Positions 43,744 to 56,379 of a stretch of DNA of 64,000 nucleotides are shown here, piece by piece. Position 1 is the stretch's first letter, and every line of letters begins with the position of its first letter. Made by a program: the position numbers and the translations under genes. Where the stretch lies: contig CM043964.1 in assembly GCA_014529385.2 (NCBI GenBank), forward strand, positions 133,646,420-133,710,419, read 5' to 3'. The notes below the pieces were generated by a model. That model was given only the letters and a program-made list of their open reading frames with translations, had not been told where the DNA came from and searched no databases. This DNA is from Adiantum capillus-veneris. Taxonomy: Eukaryota > Streptophyta > Polypodiopsida > Polypodiales > Pteridaceae.

Positions 43744-45540
43744 CGAATTCTGAATCTTGGACCTTGGAATTTAGAATTTTGGATTTAAGATTAATGCGTG
43801 AGAGAAAAACAACTCAATCTAGCACCCAAATTTCAATTATATTACAAAATGAAGTCTTGATGTTACGATAAATTATTCGAAAAATTTCAAGATGGTTGGG
43901 GATCTGTCAGAAGAAATTCAATGGATTATCTATGAGAGGATGGAAATTGCGATGCTAGAGCGAAGGCTCGCTATGCTCGAACATTTTAGGAAGCTCATAA
44001 ATGAGAAATTTATGAAGGTTGAAATTTATCAGGATTGGAAGGTTACATGAAATGCCAAGGATGACATTTTTGTTTACATCATTACAATGAAAAATTGAGT
44101 ACTTATCCATTGTATTGAAGAAGTCTTGTTGAGCACAAGAGTTGCGGATTTTGCAAGTTTTCTATTGTTAGGACTTCATGAGAATTCAAGATTACTGAAA
44201 ATCGTACCAAGATAATCTTCAGACAAAAGGATTTTCTTGATCAAGTGAAGAATTGGATTGCCAAATTGCAAGTCATAAGAAAGAATCTTAAGAGTGCAAG
44301 TGATGACGAAGTGTTTTTTTTAAGTCCGACCAAAAGAAATCCCTTAAAGATGGGAAAGTGCAAGAGATAAGCTCACAAATTCTGCGGATCATTCAAAGAC
44401 TTGAGAAGAATAAGAAAGCAAACTTATGAGTTAGCCAAGAACTTTAAAGTGAGAATCTTTACCCAAGACTATTGTAGACGAAAGACCATTTGCAAAAATT
44501 AAAAGTACACAGTAAAGACAAGTCATTAAAAAACACATTGGCAATTGAAGAAGAGAGACTAACATTTGAAGAAAAGGAAATACTGACAATACTCAATTTT
44601 TTCAAAAAATGGTTATTTCTTCAATTAAAGCCAAAAAGGATTACAAGGGAGGCAGGAAGTAATTACAAAGAGAGGCAAGAAAGTTTACAACTCATGAAGA
44701 TCCTTTAATATATGGTCACATAACCAAGTATCACAAGTGCCGCACGTCTTAGGACGTTCACCCTCTAGAATGCTTCTACAAGAAACAGCTTGAACAATTT
44801 CTCGAGTATGAGGTGAGAAAAGAAAAGGACCTCTAAGAGGAAGACTCCAGATGGTATCGAGGCAAATCTTGGAGTGGGAGATAAACTGCACAAGCAAGAA
44901 CAACCTTGTGGAGAACCCAGGATCTCGTGTCCTTTTGACGCAGTAGTATCGAGGGCCAAGTCCAAGAGCCTCTGTAACCATAGCAAGTCGGGTATTGTTG
45001 TGGAAATGGTCTCTACCCTAGAGAGTCACTCTTGTGAGATGTCGCCATGTCTTCCAGATCGTTTGGCCGACACAATAATTTGGCTAAGGGAAGAGGAGAT
45101 CTTTGTATCGCTCTAAGAACTGTCTTTTAACTACCTCATCTGCACTCTGCAAGTGAGAGATGCATACAGAAAGAACCAAGTCTTCTTGCCAAAACGCCAT
45201 TAGATAAGAAAATGATTAAGTTACAAGAGAGTGAAGATCACAAAAATAAGAGGATAACAAGTGCTGATAAAGAAGGGATTGCCAGTAGCTTATAAAGAAG
45301 AAGTAGCGTATTGAAGAAGCCACAAACGCAATGACTTATTCAAGAAAATAGCTTATTAAGAACGATTTTCCATGACTCCAATATTATATTAGCAGATTTT
45401 TGGGGGATGAAGAAGTGTAAGAGAGAAGTCAAGTTGAAAGCGTTAACAAGAAGTTAAGTCGCGAGACGTATCCAAGAAGCTTCATCAATTACGTATTTTA
45501 TTTGAGTTGAGGAAAGCTCTTTCTTTTTTTGTTGGGAAGA
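43744..45540 (+). pseudogene. Decayed interior (gag-like) of element B
   Basis: Short frames only. The first (from about 43890) is charged and helical in character: EIQWIIYERMEIAMLERRLA, in a position where gag would start. Stops follow every 20-40 codons. No zinc knuckle, protease or RT motif found. Confidence 0.45.
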
Positions 45541-46478
45541 GATGCTGCCTTCAATAGACTCAAAGATCTCTTGACCAGCAGTCCTGTCCTCATCAACCCT
45601 GACTAATTCAATCCTTAGCTCTTCTTTACCCGAGGAAGTTCAACAAGAAATTCAGGTAGACCCCTATTTTAGACCTCTTGTGCAAGAGATTCAAGCTCAG
45701 TACCCAAGGGAGCACTTAACTGACTGTACCTTAGCAGATGGTTTCTTTACTACCTGGAAAGCTTCAGCCCCTAGATATTCCTTAGATGAAGTGGGAATTG
45801 TCTGAGTATGGACTTTGTCACTCGTCTTCCAAAGACAATTGGAAACTATGATTCTATTTTTGTCGTAGTAGATAAGCTCACTAAGTTGGCTCATCTAATT
45901 CCACTCAAGCAGATAGCCACCGTCATCGACATAGCCCAATTATTGTCAAAGAGATAGTAAGATTACATGGAATCCCTGCAAGAATCATCAGTGATCGGGA
46001 TGCCAACTTTACTTCTAAGTTTTGACAAGCCATGTTTCGATCTCTGAGTACCCCACTGAATCTCAGCTCAGCATATCATCCAGAGGCTGATGGTCAAATT
46101 GAGCGAGTGAATCAAGTCATTGAAGATATGCTTCGAGCGTATTGCAACCAGCAGCCCCAAAAATGGATCAATTTCCTTCCCCTAGTTGAGTTTGCTTATA
46201 ACTCTTCTCACCATCGCAGCCTCGGAATGTCACCCTTTAAAGCCTTGTATGGTCAGGAATGTTTAGTCCCTCTTCGATTAGCCGACCTAGCTCTTCATGT
46301 TCCTACCACTAAGTCTACCGTAAAAGAGATGGATCATCAACTTCTAGTCATTAGAGACAACCTGAAGAGAGCTAGTGATAGGCAGAAGAGCTACACTGAT
46401 CTTCACCGTTACGCTAGAAGCTTTAGCAAAGACGAACAAGTTTTCCTCAGAATCAAACCCAAACGCAACTCCTTATAG
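45541..46478 (+). pseudogene. RNase H edge fused to integrase remnant, element B
   Basis: DAAFNRLKDLLTSSPVL at 45541-45600 is the usual RT-connection/RNase H border of gypsy pol. Within about 250 bases it changes to integrase: [18 protein letters not shown] with the first Asp (about 45805), IISDRDANFTSKF with the second (about 45985), and the Glu in ADGQIERVNQ (about 46095). An open stretch at 46032-46478 covers the core end and C-terminal part (FAYNSSHHRSLGMSPF). Most of RNase H is deleted, and shifts separate the pieces. Confidence 0.82.
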
Positions 46479-47347
46479 ATAGGGAAATTTCATAAGTTTG
46501 CATTCAGATATTGTGGACCTTTTGTAATCAAATTAATGTCTCCCTTTTTTCCAAACCCTTGATCATCTTTTTGGTTGGTTGGAACAACTTATAATTATTC
46601 TTCAAGATATCGAGGACACTTTCGATGTAAATTTTATGCGGATGTAATCGATCATCATATTTATGGAATTCAAGCATCTCTAATCAGTCAATTCTTTTGA
46701 GATTCAAATCGTCTATGGTGTTTTACAAGTCTAGTTGTTATGATACGTGAAATATCCGATTACCAAGTGAAAGATGAGACAATAAGCTATAGACATAAGA
46801 GAAATAAGGATGGAGGAAATAAATTGGGCATACCAGGAGGGGAGATATTGCAAGATTAATTAAAAGATCAGTATGAAATCCTTTAACTGTCAAGAACATG
46901 GTAGTAGTTGGGTGATATCAATAGAGAAATGAGTCAACGCTCAAAATGGAAAATGGTTAAAGTTTGGGTAAGAATGGCAAGATTTTTTTCAAAGCATATT
47001 GAGGCTAGATAGAGAGTGAAGTGAAGAAATGATCTTTAGACCTAACAACAGAAACACAATCCGGTCACACCTAAGGAAAAATACCTAGTTGAGTAAGATC
47101 ACACTCAGTAATTAAAGTAACCCCGCGTCATTAAGACTTATTTTATGATTAAGACTTTTTGAGTCAGCGCTAAAAAAATGGAAGAGAAATGTATTATTCA
47201 AGGTCCATACCAGCTTCACTATTTTTTAATCTAAATACCCTAAAGTTACTGACCATCTTCAATCATAAGTTGACCAAAAATTGAGTCTATCTACTCTCTA
47301 AAGCATGTACCGAGCTGAGGACAGCTCTTTCTTTTTGTTGGGGAGTT
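46479..47347 (+). other. 3' interior of element B and polypurine tract
   Basis: AT-rich and non-coding. GTTGGGGAG at 47337-47345 just before the LTR is the candidate polypurine tract; the nearby phrase AGCTCTTTCTTTTTGTTGGG also occurs near 45517. Confidence 0.55.
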
Positions 47348-50300
47348 TGTAAGGTCCCTCCCTAAACCCTAGAGCCATTCAGAAATTTTTCGGCCTAGAA
47401 AATAATTTAGAAAAAGTAGCACTGACAAAGAACTTATACGGACAATGAGACTTTACTCTAGAATGAAAAGACAAGGATATTTCAGATAAGAAATTACGTC
47501 ATCCCTATATTTTTCCTTTAAGATTAAGATTATTTTTATACTTCTTCATCAAAAGCCGCATGGGAACTGATCTAGATCGAGAACTAGGTGAAAAAGGGAC
47601 TAACTTAATTGAAAGATAAAGTTAAGGGATAAGAACTAAGAAGAAAATTGGGGTCCAAAAGGAATTAAGAAGAGAATTGCGGTCCAATAGCATTTGAGAA
47701 GAGAATTTGGGATCCAATAGCATTTGAGAAGAGAATTGGGGTCCAATAGGAATTGAGAAGAGAATTCCACCCACCATTTCCTATATAAGCACCCCCTCTC
47801 CTTTGTAATTTTACACACACACATATATTGCTAAGCTACTTGCATACTTGCCATGCTCAAGACTATGCTTAAGTAAATCAAGGTTTCCATTAAACCTTGC
47901 TCTTGCTCTCTCCCTCTCTTGAAGGCCAAACCCTTGAGGGTTTTTGTGAAGAAGCTCCTCTCTCCTTCCTCTTCACCATAAATCCCTTTCCTTTCTCCTT
48001 GAAGCCTCACATCTCTTCAAGAAGGACTTCAACCCCACTTTCCTCTTGCTTAGAGGAGGTAATCTTCATTTCTAGTAAGATTATCAATCCATGTGTTTTA
48101 ATACTAGGAAGGTTTATGTGCATCATTTTAGGTTTTAAGCTTTAATGGAGACCTTGCAATTAGGGTTAAGTGATAAGAGCATCTACGTATCATAAAGTTA
48201 AGCTTCAAAGGTAGATTTGCACTCCTAAGCTAAGCTTTAATGTTAACTTTGCACTTAGATGTAAGCTTTAGTGATTACCTTGCATATTTAGGTTTTAAGC
48301 TTTAATGAAAACCTTGCAATTAGGGTCAAGTGATAAGAGTATCTATGCATCATAAAGTTAAGCTTCAAAGGTAGATTTACTCTCGTAAGCTTAGCTTTAA
48401 TAGTAACTGTGCACTTAGGTGTAAACTTTAGTGACTACCTTGTATTTTTAGGTTCTAAGCTTTAATGGAAACCTTGCAATTAGGATCAAGTGATAAGAGT
48501 ATCTATGCATCATAAAGTTAAGCTTCAAAGGTAGATTTACTCTCGTAACCTTAGCTTTAATGGTAACTTTTCACTTAGGTGTAAACTTTACTAACTACCT
48601 TGTATTTTTAGGTTTTAAGCTTTAATGGAAACCTTGCAATTAGGGTCAAGTGATAAGAGTACCTATGCATCATAAAGTTAAGCTTCAAAGGTAGACTTAC
48701 GCTCGTAAGCTAAGCTTTAATGGTAACTTTGCACTTAGATGTAAGCTTTAGTGTCTACCTTGCATTTTTAGGTTTAAGCTTTAATAGAAACCTTGCAATT
48801 AGGGTCAAGTGATAAGAGTATCTATGCATCATAAAGTTAAGCTTCAAAGGTAGATTTTCTCTCGTAAGCTAAGCTCTAATGGTATCTTTGCACTTAGGTG
48901 TAAGCTTTAGTGACTACCTTGCATTTTTAGGTTTAAGCTTTAATGGAAACCTCACAATTAGGTTAAGTGCTAAGAGTATCTATACATCATTAAGTTAAGT
49001 TTCAAAGGTAGATTTATACTCTTAAGCTAAGCATTGATGGTAACTTTGCACTTAGGTGTAAGCTTTAGTGACTACCTTGTATTTTAGGTTTAAGCTTTAA
49101 TGGAAAGCTCGAAGACTCATAAATTATAGAATGACCTTCTAGCTTCCTAAAATGGAAAGCTAGGTACTCTAAAAAAAAGAATAGTTGTCTAAGCTCGATA
49201 GAAGTAGTTCAATTTTTGGTATTGAAGAGTATTTCTAAAGTTTTCAATTTCAAGTTTGTTTGCAAATACAGGATGGGGGAGATAGGGGATAACTTCGCGG
49301 AATTGATCTCCGTGTTGTTTGAACCGAAAACTCTACAAGCTTCCATGGAGATTCCCAGTGGATGGCAAAGGACTGCAAAAACGTGAGAATCATAACATAC
49401 AAAACGGGGATTGAACTTAAAAAAGTTGGCATTTTTGAAGAGACATTAACCATCAAATGCCTATGGCAAAAACTCGCTTATATTTTCTAAATAAACTTGG
49501 TTGTAGATAATTAATGAAAATAGGAATTAAGGTTGATAAATGAATGAACCTGAAAATTACCAACTAGGATTTTAAAAAAGGAATCTCGAGAGGTGATAGG
49601 GATAGCCCATTGCAAAACATAGCTTTAACTAGGAGTTTTGAAGATTGTCTGAAAATGACCGGGAACCAAGATGGACCTTCTTCAGGTCAATTTGATTGAA
49701 AGGCTAGCCCATTGAGAGGATTCTCTTTCGGAGATTGGCCCTTTTCGGCTAGGGCAACGTAAGTGGCAAGTTGTTATACCTAGGTCATTCATGCCCGAGG
49801 GATAAGGGATGAAAGGGTTTGTTTTATTTTTTGACCCGGCCGGGTGAAGTACCCGTGGTATCTTATTGGAAATCGGCCATAATCCGGGTATGGCCTGATG
49901 CCAATAGTTGGATGAGAAGGTTATACTCAGGGAGGATGATGTGAATTTAATTAAGGAAATTTGTTCGACTTGGTTGCTTAAAAAGGAACTGGAAAGGCTA
50001 GGAATATAGGGGCTATCCTGTGCATCTGTCACCAGATGGTGCTATACCTCTCGAAATAAAATGCTTAAGAAGGAATGATTAAATTACTTGATGAGCCTTT
50101 CCCAAACACTTAATTCTGGGAAATATTGTGAAGGTGCTGCCATTTTGATGGCTTGTAACCGATTATCTTGGCCTGAATGGGGAGGCAAGATGAATTGGTT
50201 GAAACTAAATGTGTTGCATAATTAGTAATAAAACTAGTTACAAGCTAATTATAGCAGATAAATAAAAAAATAAATTAAAAGTTTCTAAATAAAGATCTGG

Positions 50301-51118
50301 TGGGAACAACCAGATGAATTTTCCTAAACGAGGGTATGCAAAAGATTGCATGCTGCTTGTTGTTTGATGATGTCTGATAGACTGCTGTCTTCCTGATTTT
50401 ATAGTAGTTAAGTACTACCTCGGGAAGGGATTTTCATGAAATGGTTCGGTGGGTGGACGGATCCGGAGGGTCAGATGGCCGGATGTTGATTTAAAATTTT
50501 TATGTTAAACGCTAGGACTACGTGGGATAAAAATGGGTAATTGGGGACGAGCGAGACCAGGTAGGATTACAAGATCCCTCTTCTTAGGGTAAAGTGATAA
50601 CTGCCGTGCCTGCTTGTCAGGAAAAAGGGGTTATCACCATGAACCAAGGGAGAACAAGAAAGCAAGAGCAGAACCTCAAGTTAAAGATCAAGAGAACCAA
50701 GACTAAGGACCACGATTTTGGGTACGGAAAGCTGTCACGGACAGATTGATTATGAGAAGCGGATAGAATCATTGAATGAAGGGTTGTACCCCCTTGGGTT
50801 GGCACTCGAGATAGACCAGAGTCCCATCTGAGTGTCGGTCCCAAGTGGGAGGGATACCTGCAGATAGATCTACATCATTCCCTGGAACGGTCTGGAGGAC
50901 TGAGGGAGGTGAATAGGGTCGAGTCTGGGTATGGCCCTCACAAGTGGTATCAGAGCAGATTGTACCCCCTTGGGTTGGCTTTCGAGATAGGCCGGAGTCC
51001 TGTCTGAATGTCGGCCCCAAGTGGAAGGGTTACCTGTAGATAGATCTACATCATTCCCTGGAACGGTCTGGAGGACTGAGGGAGGTGAGTAGGGTCAAGT
51101 CTGGGTATGACCCTCACA
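47348..51118 (+). repeat. 3' LTR of element B
   Basis: 3771 bp, collinear with the 5' LTR, including CCAAT repeats (47640-47770), TATA (47781), the 160-bp array (48128-49100) and the duplicated end (50775-51118). It differs by scattered substitutions and some short indels, clearly more than the LTR pair of element A, so B is the older insertion. Confidence 0.94.
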
Positions 51119-52475
51119 AAGACAAGGAGAGCACATGATTATGATGGTCTGGTAGGAGAGCACTTCATCCATGCGAGAGATATGCTTGCAGAGCTCCTGG
51201 GTATGATGTTTAATTGAGCCATGTATGAAGGCTTACCAAAGACTTGGAGTATATCTACAATTGTGCCTATTTTCAAGTTAAGAGGTCCCATGATTCTCGA
51301 GAATTATTGCACCATCATGGTGGGTCACACATTAGCTAGGTTGTATGCATTCGTTCTTGAGCAGGAGTTGAGTAGATGGGCAGAGAAAGAGGCCATAAGA
51401 GCACCAAGGCAAGCATTTTTTAGTAGAGGTTTCTCCACTCTTGACCAGATTCTGACACTTAGAGCTATTATTGAGGAGGGTAGACACCATGGCAACAGGA
51501 TTTATTGTAGCTTTGTGGATTTCCGCAAAGCTTTTGACACAGTTCCGAGAGCCAGACTTATACGCAGACTACAAGACATGGGTGTGCCTACAGAGCTAAT
51601 ATGGGGTATTCTAGCTCTATATAGTACAGTAATGGGGTGGGTACACACCACTGAGGGAATGTCTAACATGGTCCACTCCACGATTGGAGTAAAGCAAGAG
51701 TTCCCCCTATCCCCGTCTCTTTTTGAGATGTATGTGGATGAGTTTTTTTCGGACTATATAGAGCGTCAAGGAGACAGGGGTCTCAGCTAGCAGGGACATG
51801 GATTCCGCTGTTACTATATGCTGATGATATTGTGCTGATTTTTGACTCTCCAGAGGGGATGCAACGTCATTTGGATGCTCTGCATACATTTGCTCGTGAT
51901 AGTGGATTGTTTGTCAATCTTGGGAAAACCAAGGTTATGATGTTCAACACTACACCACAGTGGGTCAAGAGGTCGGCACTCACATTTATGTATGGCCAAG
52001 AGACTGTGGAGTACACAAATGCATATACTTATCTTGGGGTAGTCTTCGGCGGACCGGTGTTTCCACTAAGAAGAGCATCAGAGACTAGACTGACAAGAGC
52101 ATATGCGGCTTTGGGAGGACTGGAGAGGATGTGTTTGCAGGTTCAGTTTCAGGAACCACGAACAAAGCTTTGGCTTTTTGACACTCTAGTGACTCTAGCT
52201 ATGCTCTATGGAGTTCAAGTATGGGGACCCTCGGTAGACCACCATGGGAAATCTGGCAACATTGATGGATGGAGATGTATGGAGAGGCCTCTGGTCTCTA
52301 TGATTGCTCGGATGATTCGGGATAAGGTCTCAGTGCCACTTGAGATTATCCGAGCCAAGCTACCCCCCACCCCCCCATTGGTGGAGGCATTGACTAGATC
52401 AATATCCTTTATGCACGGTCTATGGGATCTCCCTAGGGACAGATACGCTCGGCTTGCCCTGGAGTCATCTTGACA
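51119..52475 (+). pseudogene. LINE ORF2 reverse transcriptase, right of element B
   Basis: The linker resumes as RRAHDYDGLVGEHF, then GLPKTWSISTIVPIFK (motif 0/1), ALEQELSRW-like positions, QAFFSRGFSTLDQILTLRA, SFVDFRKAFDTVPR (catalytic Asp), and GVKQEFPLSPSLFEMYVDEF. A frameshift near 51785 precedes IPLLLYADDIVLIFDS with intact YADD. Then GLFVNLGKTKVMMF and YTYLGVVFGG lead into the thumb to a TGA at about 52471. This RT copies LINE RNA at the nicked target. Of the LINE parts, this is the best preserved. Confidence 0.92.
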
Positions 52476-53340
52476 ACTAGCTCTACAAGGGGATACAACA
52501 TGTTGGTATGGACAAATGATAGCATGGTTTCAGTCGCATGGTCTCAACATAGATAGATTACTTTTGTTTCAATACTCCTTGGATGCACCCTCCCTGTCTC
52601 TCACACGGACAAAGATCACCAGACTCACACGCCAGGACTTAATTCATTTATATACCAGGAGCACATGGATACAGTCAACACAGGAGTTGGGCATGAAGAT
52701 GGCCTTCTACAGAGAGCATCTTCTCCAACTCACGGAGGATAGCTTTGTGACTAGGCCTGCATACATGGATACGCACTTATCTCATGGGATAAGATGCGCT
52801 TTTGGGCAGATACGCACATCCTCACATCAGCTCCAAATTGAGACTGGCCAATTTTGAGGGGTGCAAACAGGGGGCAAGATATGTCACCTATGTAACTTAG
52901 AGCTAGAGACAGAACTGCACTACACATGTCACTGCCCGGCATACTATGAGATACGCGGTCGCTTCCACTGCCCGGCATACTATGAGATTCACGGGCGCTT
53001 CCATTGGTTTCGAACCTTTTTCTAGAGTCATGAGATACAAGGATCAAAGATGTCTCGGATTGTTCTTGCTAGAGCTGCGCAGACTTAGGGAGAGCTTGCT
53101 GAGGACATCATGGATTTTTTCACAGATTTTTTTACACCAGCTAGAGGAGAGCCAACGGAGCAGTCATTACAGCAGATCTCAGAGCCTACGCATACTAGAG
53201 GTACCTTGCTTGACCAAGCCACTCAGCTTGGCAGATCCACACACCCATGACCTCGGGGGGTCTCCCACTACCAACGAAGGCTGCAACAGAAGAAATAGAT
53301 CACTCGAGCTCGACATGCAAGATACCCAACCAGAATACTG
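52476..53340 (+). pseudogene. LINE ORF2 C-terminal region with zinc knuckle
   Basis: Continues to a Cys/His motif typical of LINE ORF2 C-termini: CHLCNLELETELHYTCHCPAYYEIRG is the pattern, here split by a stop at about 52856 and followed by a duplicated segment. The 36-bp unit CACTGCCCGGCATACTATGA... is present twice (52930-52965 and 52966-53001), repeating CPAYYEI in frame. Ends are ragged, with a frameshift near 53020. Confidence 0.8.
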
Positions 53341-53569
53341 ATCATGGAGGAGGTCGATGAGAGCCGACAGCGACCGATGAGAGATTTCATCTAAACCCAC
53401 CGCCCCCCCCCCCCCCCCCCTCTCCTATTTCCTTTCTCCTTAGTGTTTTAGTGTTAGTTCTTTGTAACTTTGTAATTTTCGCACTCATACACGGTATCAG
53501 ATTCACCAGCTGTACCTTTTTGGTCTCATAGGTCATTTTGGCCTTTTGAAGATGTTAATATAACATTTC

Positions 53570-53572
<3 letters not shown>
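53341..53572 (+). other. LINE 3' untranslated region with an 18-base C run
   Basis: Contains C18 at 53403-53420 and ends GATGTTAATATAACATTTCATTT just before a TC microsatellite. The end of the LINE is placed here by inference; no poly(A) tail or LINE target duplication was identified. Confidence 0.6.

Positions 53573-53624
<52 letters not shown>
53573..53624 (+). repeat. (TC)n(AC)n microsatellite
   Basis: TC to 53606 and AC to 53624, possibly grown from the LINE tail. Confidence 0.95.
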
Positions 53625-53756
53625 TTTCAATTGGTGGGCGCTAGCGCTTGGCAAGAGAGAGAGAAGAGCGGCCGTGGAGGCAATCTTTTGAAGGTCCTCG
53701 ATCGTTCAACCTTAATGAGCGCTAGCGCTCGTAATCCCCCCCAGCCCCCCCCACCC

Positions 53757-53793
<37 letters not shown>

Positions 53794-54167
53794 ATGACAT
53801 TTGTGGGCGCTTGGGCATAAGAAACTAGAGAGATGAATTAGTGCAGTTCTTGTACCTGCTCGATCGCTGCCCTCAACCTGCGAACTGGAACGACTGCGAA
53901 AATAGTGGATATAGCAATAACACGGCACCGCTGCTGCTGATCGTTCTTCCTCCCCCCATAGCATTGTGCATTCCGCACTCTGGGGTCCACCTCAACTCAC
54001 TAGTAGTGAGAAGTGGACTCTCCTCCTCATCTGCTCATCCTGCCATACCCTCTCCAAGGCCACATCACGCCACTCTCCAAGCTCCTATTCGTTACAGATT
54101 TGTTCAAATTTACACTCATAACTTAGAGGGTATGCACAACCAATTGGCACCCTCTGTCTGGAGTTTG

Positions 54168-54220
<53 letters not shown>

Positions 54221-54350
54221 CTGCCTCTCCACAGCTAAAGTAAGATTTCTTATTAGCCTTTCAGCTCACCCATTACTTCAAAATATTTTACTTGTTATCT
54301 CTTGCAGAGTATTTTGCAAGTGAAGTATGTATTCCTTGACTTGATCACAG
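53625..54350. other. Low-complexity region with AC and TC tracts
   Basis: AC tract 53758-53791 after a C-rich segment; TC tract 54172-54217. GCGCTAGCGC occurs at about 53638 and 53718. 53800-54170 has a short open frame without recognisable similarity. A GTAAG...TTGCAG span (about 54240-54306) could be an intron. Confidence 0.5.
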
Positions 54351-54640
54351 GAAGAAGATGATATCGGTAATTCTAGCAAGCACGAGGAGGCGCAGGGTTT
54401 GCCAGTCTCCACAGCTAATGACCTCAAAATTGCCTAGCTACACGACTCATTAACGCTAGATAAGAATCTTGGCAACGATGATGTATTTTGGCCTCGTCTT
54501 TGAGAAGCGGTTCAAAATAAGTTAAGGCCTGAGGATGCAGCACAATTCTGCGACTCTTTTCGCCAAGTCCATGAATCTCTTGTCGATGCAGCTCTTAATT
54601 CCAAAACAATCCACAAGGCTTTGAATACTTGAGGGGAAAG
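54351..54640 (+). pseudogene. Unrecognised coding-like stretch with three stops
   Basis: One frame reads EEDDIGNSSKHEEAQGLPVS, stop, LTLDKNLGNDDVFWPRL, stop, AVQNKLRPEDAAQFCDSF, then VHESLVDAALNSKTIHKALN, stop. The two internal stops are TAG and TGA. Composition and continuity suggest an old exon, perhaps of a host gene or unknown element. I do not recognise the family. Confidence 0.4.
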
Positions 54641-55020
54641 GTGATTCCAGAGGTTACCTTTTGCAATCATCTGAGTCTAAACAAGAGAAACTTCTCCTCT
54701 CTGTCACAGATCCAAACACTTCGTGATTAGAAATAACTCCTATATTTTGTACAGATGCAACTCTCAATCGGTAACACTTCACAATAGGATTGGTTGTCAT
54801 GTATATGCAAGCTTTAATGGAAAATTTGTTTGCCATATTCAAAAAATAAAAAGAGGATGGGAGAAAATGTAATATATAGAAAATATTTGAGAGAGAGAGA
54901 GAGAGAGAGAGAGTTATGGAGGGAGGATATGATGGATGGGGAGAGAGAGAGAGAGAGAGAGTTATGGATGGAGGATAGAATGGATGGAGAGAGGGGGAGA
55001 GAGTAAGAGATAGAGGGAGA
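54641..55020. repeat. GA-rich tandem region
   Basis: From 54889, GA tracts alternate with GTTATGGA(G/T)GGAGGATA(T/G)GATGGATGG-like phrases, giving about two units of 50 bp before decaying into GA-rich sequence. 54641-54888 is unassigned. Confidence 0.8.
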
Positions 55021-56379
55021 AAGGGGGTTTTAGGTGAGAGAGTATGCCAATATAAGCGGATCTCAAGTTACCAAGACATGAACTTTTTTATAAACCATTA
55101 TAAATGATCGCTTTTAATATTGTTTTGAACAACGAGATATGCTTATTCTCAAGTAGTCTGATCTTGTAAATAAGTGGTTTTTTTTCACCTCTAGCCCCAT
55201 TGATGAACTATGAGGGAGATATGTGGACTTGTTTGATCTCGTGATTAAGTGGATTTTTTCTATTCCTTTAACTCTTTTCATGAACTTGCAATCACTATGG
55301 TTGTCCTTTCTTGGTAGTTGGGCTTATCACTCGTAAGTTTCTAACTCTCACATCGTGATTCGTGCACCACTCTATAGCGATGCATGTTGATGTAACTGCA
55401 CAATTTTGGGTCACGTACTGCAGTATTTACCCAAATGCCATGAAAACAAGCGCATTGCTTGTCATTAACCTAAGCTCAACAACAGCAGCCTTGCTTTACA
55501 TGCTACCCACCACTAGATCGTTGCTCTTTCATGCGTTTGACCTAGTATTGACTTGACTTGCTATCAACTTTAATAATGAAGGTAAAACATCACAAAATAG
55601 AAATCGATCGCTCTATCTGGATAGCAGTAAAGCAAGGTTACATGACATTGTCCTAAGTCATTGTGGACAATTGATATTAGAGGAATTACTAAAAGAAAAA
55701 TTACAGGTGGATCATTACAATATTATTGGCACTCACACCTACTGCAATATGCCAATTGAGGTGTGTTTTTCTTGCTTGAATTGTTAATTACATCCCCCCC
55801 CCCCCCCCCCCCCTTCCACCGCGTGCATTGCATCCTTTAATACTTACAACATGCTCACATGCATTGTCTTTGGAAAACCTCTACAATGGTCCAAATGCTG
55901 CATCACAGAAGTTCTAACCATCATCATTTGCTTTGATGCTCGTATTTTAATTCTGTTGTATTCCAAGGTGAAGAATCTATTGCTTATTTTGTGGAATCAG
56001 GAGTCATATAATGCTCTTGCGTGTGAAACGTATACACTTGTCTTCATATGCACTATAGCTTGTGTGCAAGCACATTGTTGGAAGTGCACATAAGACCTCC
56101 AACCACCCAACCGCCACTCTATAGCGGTGTTTTTTGATGTGGTAGCTCAATTTTGGGTCAAAGGATGCAACATTAACCAGCATTTGGTGGAGAGAGCTTT
56201 TTGCATAAGATTAGGAAATCCATCACAAAATTCATAGAGAGAGATTTTTCAATAAATTTGTCAACTTGTCTATTTTTTATAAAAACCTCCCTCACAACGA
56301 TCCCTCCAATCCCCTACTCTTAAAAGTTTCCTTGGTAGAAACTTTTCACTGCAGAAAGAGAAGATGCAAGATGTTCTTG
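55021..56379. other. AT-rich intergenic sequence with a duplicated phrase and a C20 run
   Basis: CCACTCTATAGCGATGCATG at about 55367 recurs as CCACTCTATAGCGGTGTTTT at about 56111, both followed by AATTTTGGGTCA within 45 bases; these are probably two copies of one repeat. C20 occupies 55794-55813. No coding feature supported. Confidence 0.6.

Larger units (their letters stand above)
39945..51118 (+). mobile_element. Element B: gypsy-derived element with 3.8-kb LTRs, inserted in LINE ORF2
   Basis: LTRs 39945-43729 and 47348-51118, target duplication AAGAC (39940-39944 and 51119-51123), and a Met-type primer site. The 3.6-kb interior keeps only decayed gag-like sequence and an RNase H/integrase relic. 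LTRs longer than the interior, with no intact gene, make this a non-autonomous derivative similar in design to LARDs. The LINE frame continues across it once one duplication is removed. Confidence 0.93.
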
